A stretch of 6,800 nt of DNA from Clostridia bacterium (GTDB taxonomy: Bacteria; Bacillota; Clostridia; Oscillospirales; Acutalibacteraceae): assembly GCA_900767015.1 (NCBI GenBank), contig CAAFXQ010000153.1, positions 1 through 6,800 of the forward strand. Direction: 5' to 3'. Numbering within the stretch: position 1 is the first letter of the stretch; each line of letters opens with the position of its first letter. Below, one piece after another: positions 6,012 through 6,800 of this stretch. Position numbers and translations under genes: made by a program. The notes below the pieces were generated by a model. That model was not told where the DNA came from. It did no database searches and saw only the letters and a program-made list of their open reading frames with translations.

Positions 6012-6713
6012 TTACCACTCAAGAAGATCGACCGGTACCGGCCGGTCATTGACGGCAATCTGAATCACCCGACCCGAGCGCATGGTGATAATTCTGTCCG
6101 CCATATCAGCAAGAGCCTGGTTATGCGTGATCACAACGACAGTCGTCCCCGTTTCACGGCAGGTCTTTCTCAAAAGCTTTAATATCTGCTTGCCCGTTTT
6201 ATAGTCGAGCGCACCTGTCGGTTCGTCGCAAAGAAGAATTTTCGGATTTTTGGCAAGCGCACGGGCGATGGAAACACGCTGCTGTTCACCGCCCGAAAGC
6301 TGAGACGGAAAGTTATCCATACGATCCGCAAGCCCCACCTTTTTCAGCATCGTCTTCGGGTCGAGCGATTTCTTGCTCAGCTGTGACGCCAGTTCGACAT
6401 TCTCAAGCGCCGTCAGATTCGGAATCAGATTATAAAACTGAAAAACGAAGCCGACGTCATACCGGCGGTATTCGATCAGTGCGTTTTCGTCAAGATTGTT
6501 GATCAGTCGTCCGTCAACACGGATTTTTCCGTCGTTACAGACATCAAGTCCGCCGAGCATATTCAGAACGGTCGATTTACCGGCACCGCTTGCGCCGACA
6601 ATCAGGCAGAATTCGCCCTTTTCGATCTTGAAGCTGACGCCGTCGGCGGCGGTAATCATCACTTCGCCGGATTGGTATCTTTTATGTACCGATTCAAATT
6701 CAATAAAGCTCAT
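6012..6713 (-). CDS. ABC transporter ATP-binding protein, MacB/LolD type
   Basis: A cytoplasmic nucleotide-binding subunit of 233 residues, the standard length for this group, that would dimerise and drive the FtsX-like permease encoded next. All ATPase motifs are intact: Walker A GASGAGKST (40-48), Q-loop Gln92 within FVFQFYNLIPNLTALENV (typical of the LolD/MacB/FtsE group), signature LSGGEQQ (139-145), Walker B ILLCDEP (159-165) with catalytic Glu164, D-loop GALD (167-170) and switch His197. There is no fused membrane domain, so it is a stand-alone subunit rather than full MacB. The start at 6713 has GGTGA 6 bases upstream; another ATG at 6726 is out of frame. It appears to be the first gene of the operon, although the promoter is not visible and may lie past the right edge. 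What the complex acts on is unknown. Confidence 0.93.
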   Translation of the reverse strand: MSFIEFESVHKRYQSGEVMITAADGVSFKIEKGEFCLIVGASGAGKSTVLNMLGGLDVCNDGKIRVDGRLINNLDENALIEYRRYDVGFVFQFYNLIPNLTALENVELASQLSKKSLDPKTMLKKVGLADRMDNFPSQLSGGEQQRVSIARALAKNPKILLCDEPTGALDYKTGKQILKLLRKTCRETGTTVVVITHNQALADMADRIITMRSGRVIQIAVNDRPVPVDLLEW

Positions 6714-6734
6714 TTGCTTTCACCATGTTCTTCC

Positions 6735-6767
6735 ATTCCGTTGCGCCGTTTCACGGCGCAACGGAAT
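6735..6767. repeat. 14-bp perfect hairpin upstream of the ATPase gene
   Basis: ATTCCGTTGCGCCG (6735-6748) and its exact reverse complement (6754-6767) surround the 5-base loop TTTCA. The stem ends 21 bases before the ATPase start codon. On the minus strand it is followed by GGAAGAAC with no T tract; on the plus strand by AATTTAGTTTG, a weak tail. It could be a 5' leader structure of the operon, an operator, a repeat element, or the terminator of something to the right. The sequence does not decide between these. The remaining bases to 6800 hold nothing I can assign. Confidence 0.7.
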
Positions 6768-6800
6768 AATTTAGTTTGCTGTAAAGGCAAGTCTGTCGGG

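Noticed and set aside
6030..6047. GACCGG...CCGGTC inverted repeat near the end of the ATPase gene, as a possible attenuator before the permease
   Set aside because: It lies inside the coding sequence, has only six-base arms with a 6-base loop, and no T tract follows. It is explained by Arg-Pro and Val codons.

Overview
The window looks like a chromosomal stretch from a Bacillota (Firmicutes) genome of the class Clostridia, most plausibly a gut Oscillospirales/Ruminococcaceae-type organism. Three things suggest this. Purine-rich Shine-Dalgarno sequences (AAGGAAG, AGGAAG, GAGGTG) precede the genes. The large FtsX-like permease with an inserted coiled coil is of a kind common in clostridial genomes. 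The intergenic DNA holds small G+C-rich hairpin repeats of a style I associate with these bacteria. No rRNA or housekeeping marker is present, so the assignment is an inference.

All four protein genes lie on the minus strand, so they are transcribed from high to low coordinates, and they fill about 560-6713. In order they are a MacB/LolD-type ABC ATPase (6012-6713), a 1170-residue FtsX-like permease (2478-5990), a class II ketose-phosphate aldolase (1617-2462) and an IolC-type PfkB sugar kinase (560-1576). The gaps are 21, 15 and 40 bases and each gene has its own ribosome-binding site. The aldolase's site begins within three bases of the permease stop codon. This reads as one operon, ending at an intrinsic terminator near 339-370.

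The operon joins two units. ATPase plus permease form a type VII (mechanotransmission) ABC system whose permease carries an extracytoplasmic coiled-coil hairpin. Kinase plus aldolase match the last two sugar-phosphate steps of myo-inositol breakdown: 5-dehydro-2-deoxygluconate is phosphorylated, then cleaved to dihydroxyacetone phosphate and malonate semialdehyde. The other inositol genes are not in the window, and the aldolase has features closer to the tagatose-bisphosphate aldolase branch, so its exact substrate is open.

The left 559 bases contain no gene I can support but are rich in structure. Just after the kinase stop is an array of exact 20-base units, each a constant heptamer plus a different 5-3-5 mini-hairpin (483-549). 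Then come a short heptamer repeat, the terminator, a perfect 15-base-arm palindrome (221-251), a hairpin repeat (131-177), and at the extreme left an apparent leader and ribosome-binding site for a minus-strand gene outside the window. At the right end a 14-bp perfect hairpin (6735-6767) lies just upstream of the ATPase gene. The covarying mini-hairpin array is the most unusual element here.
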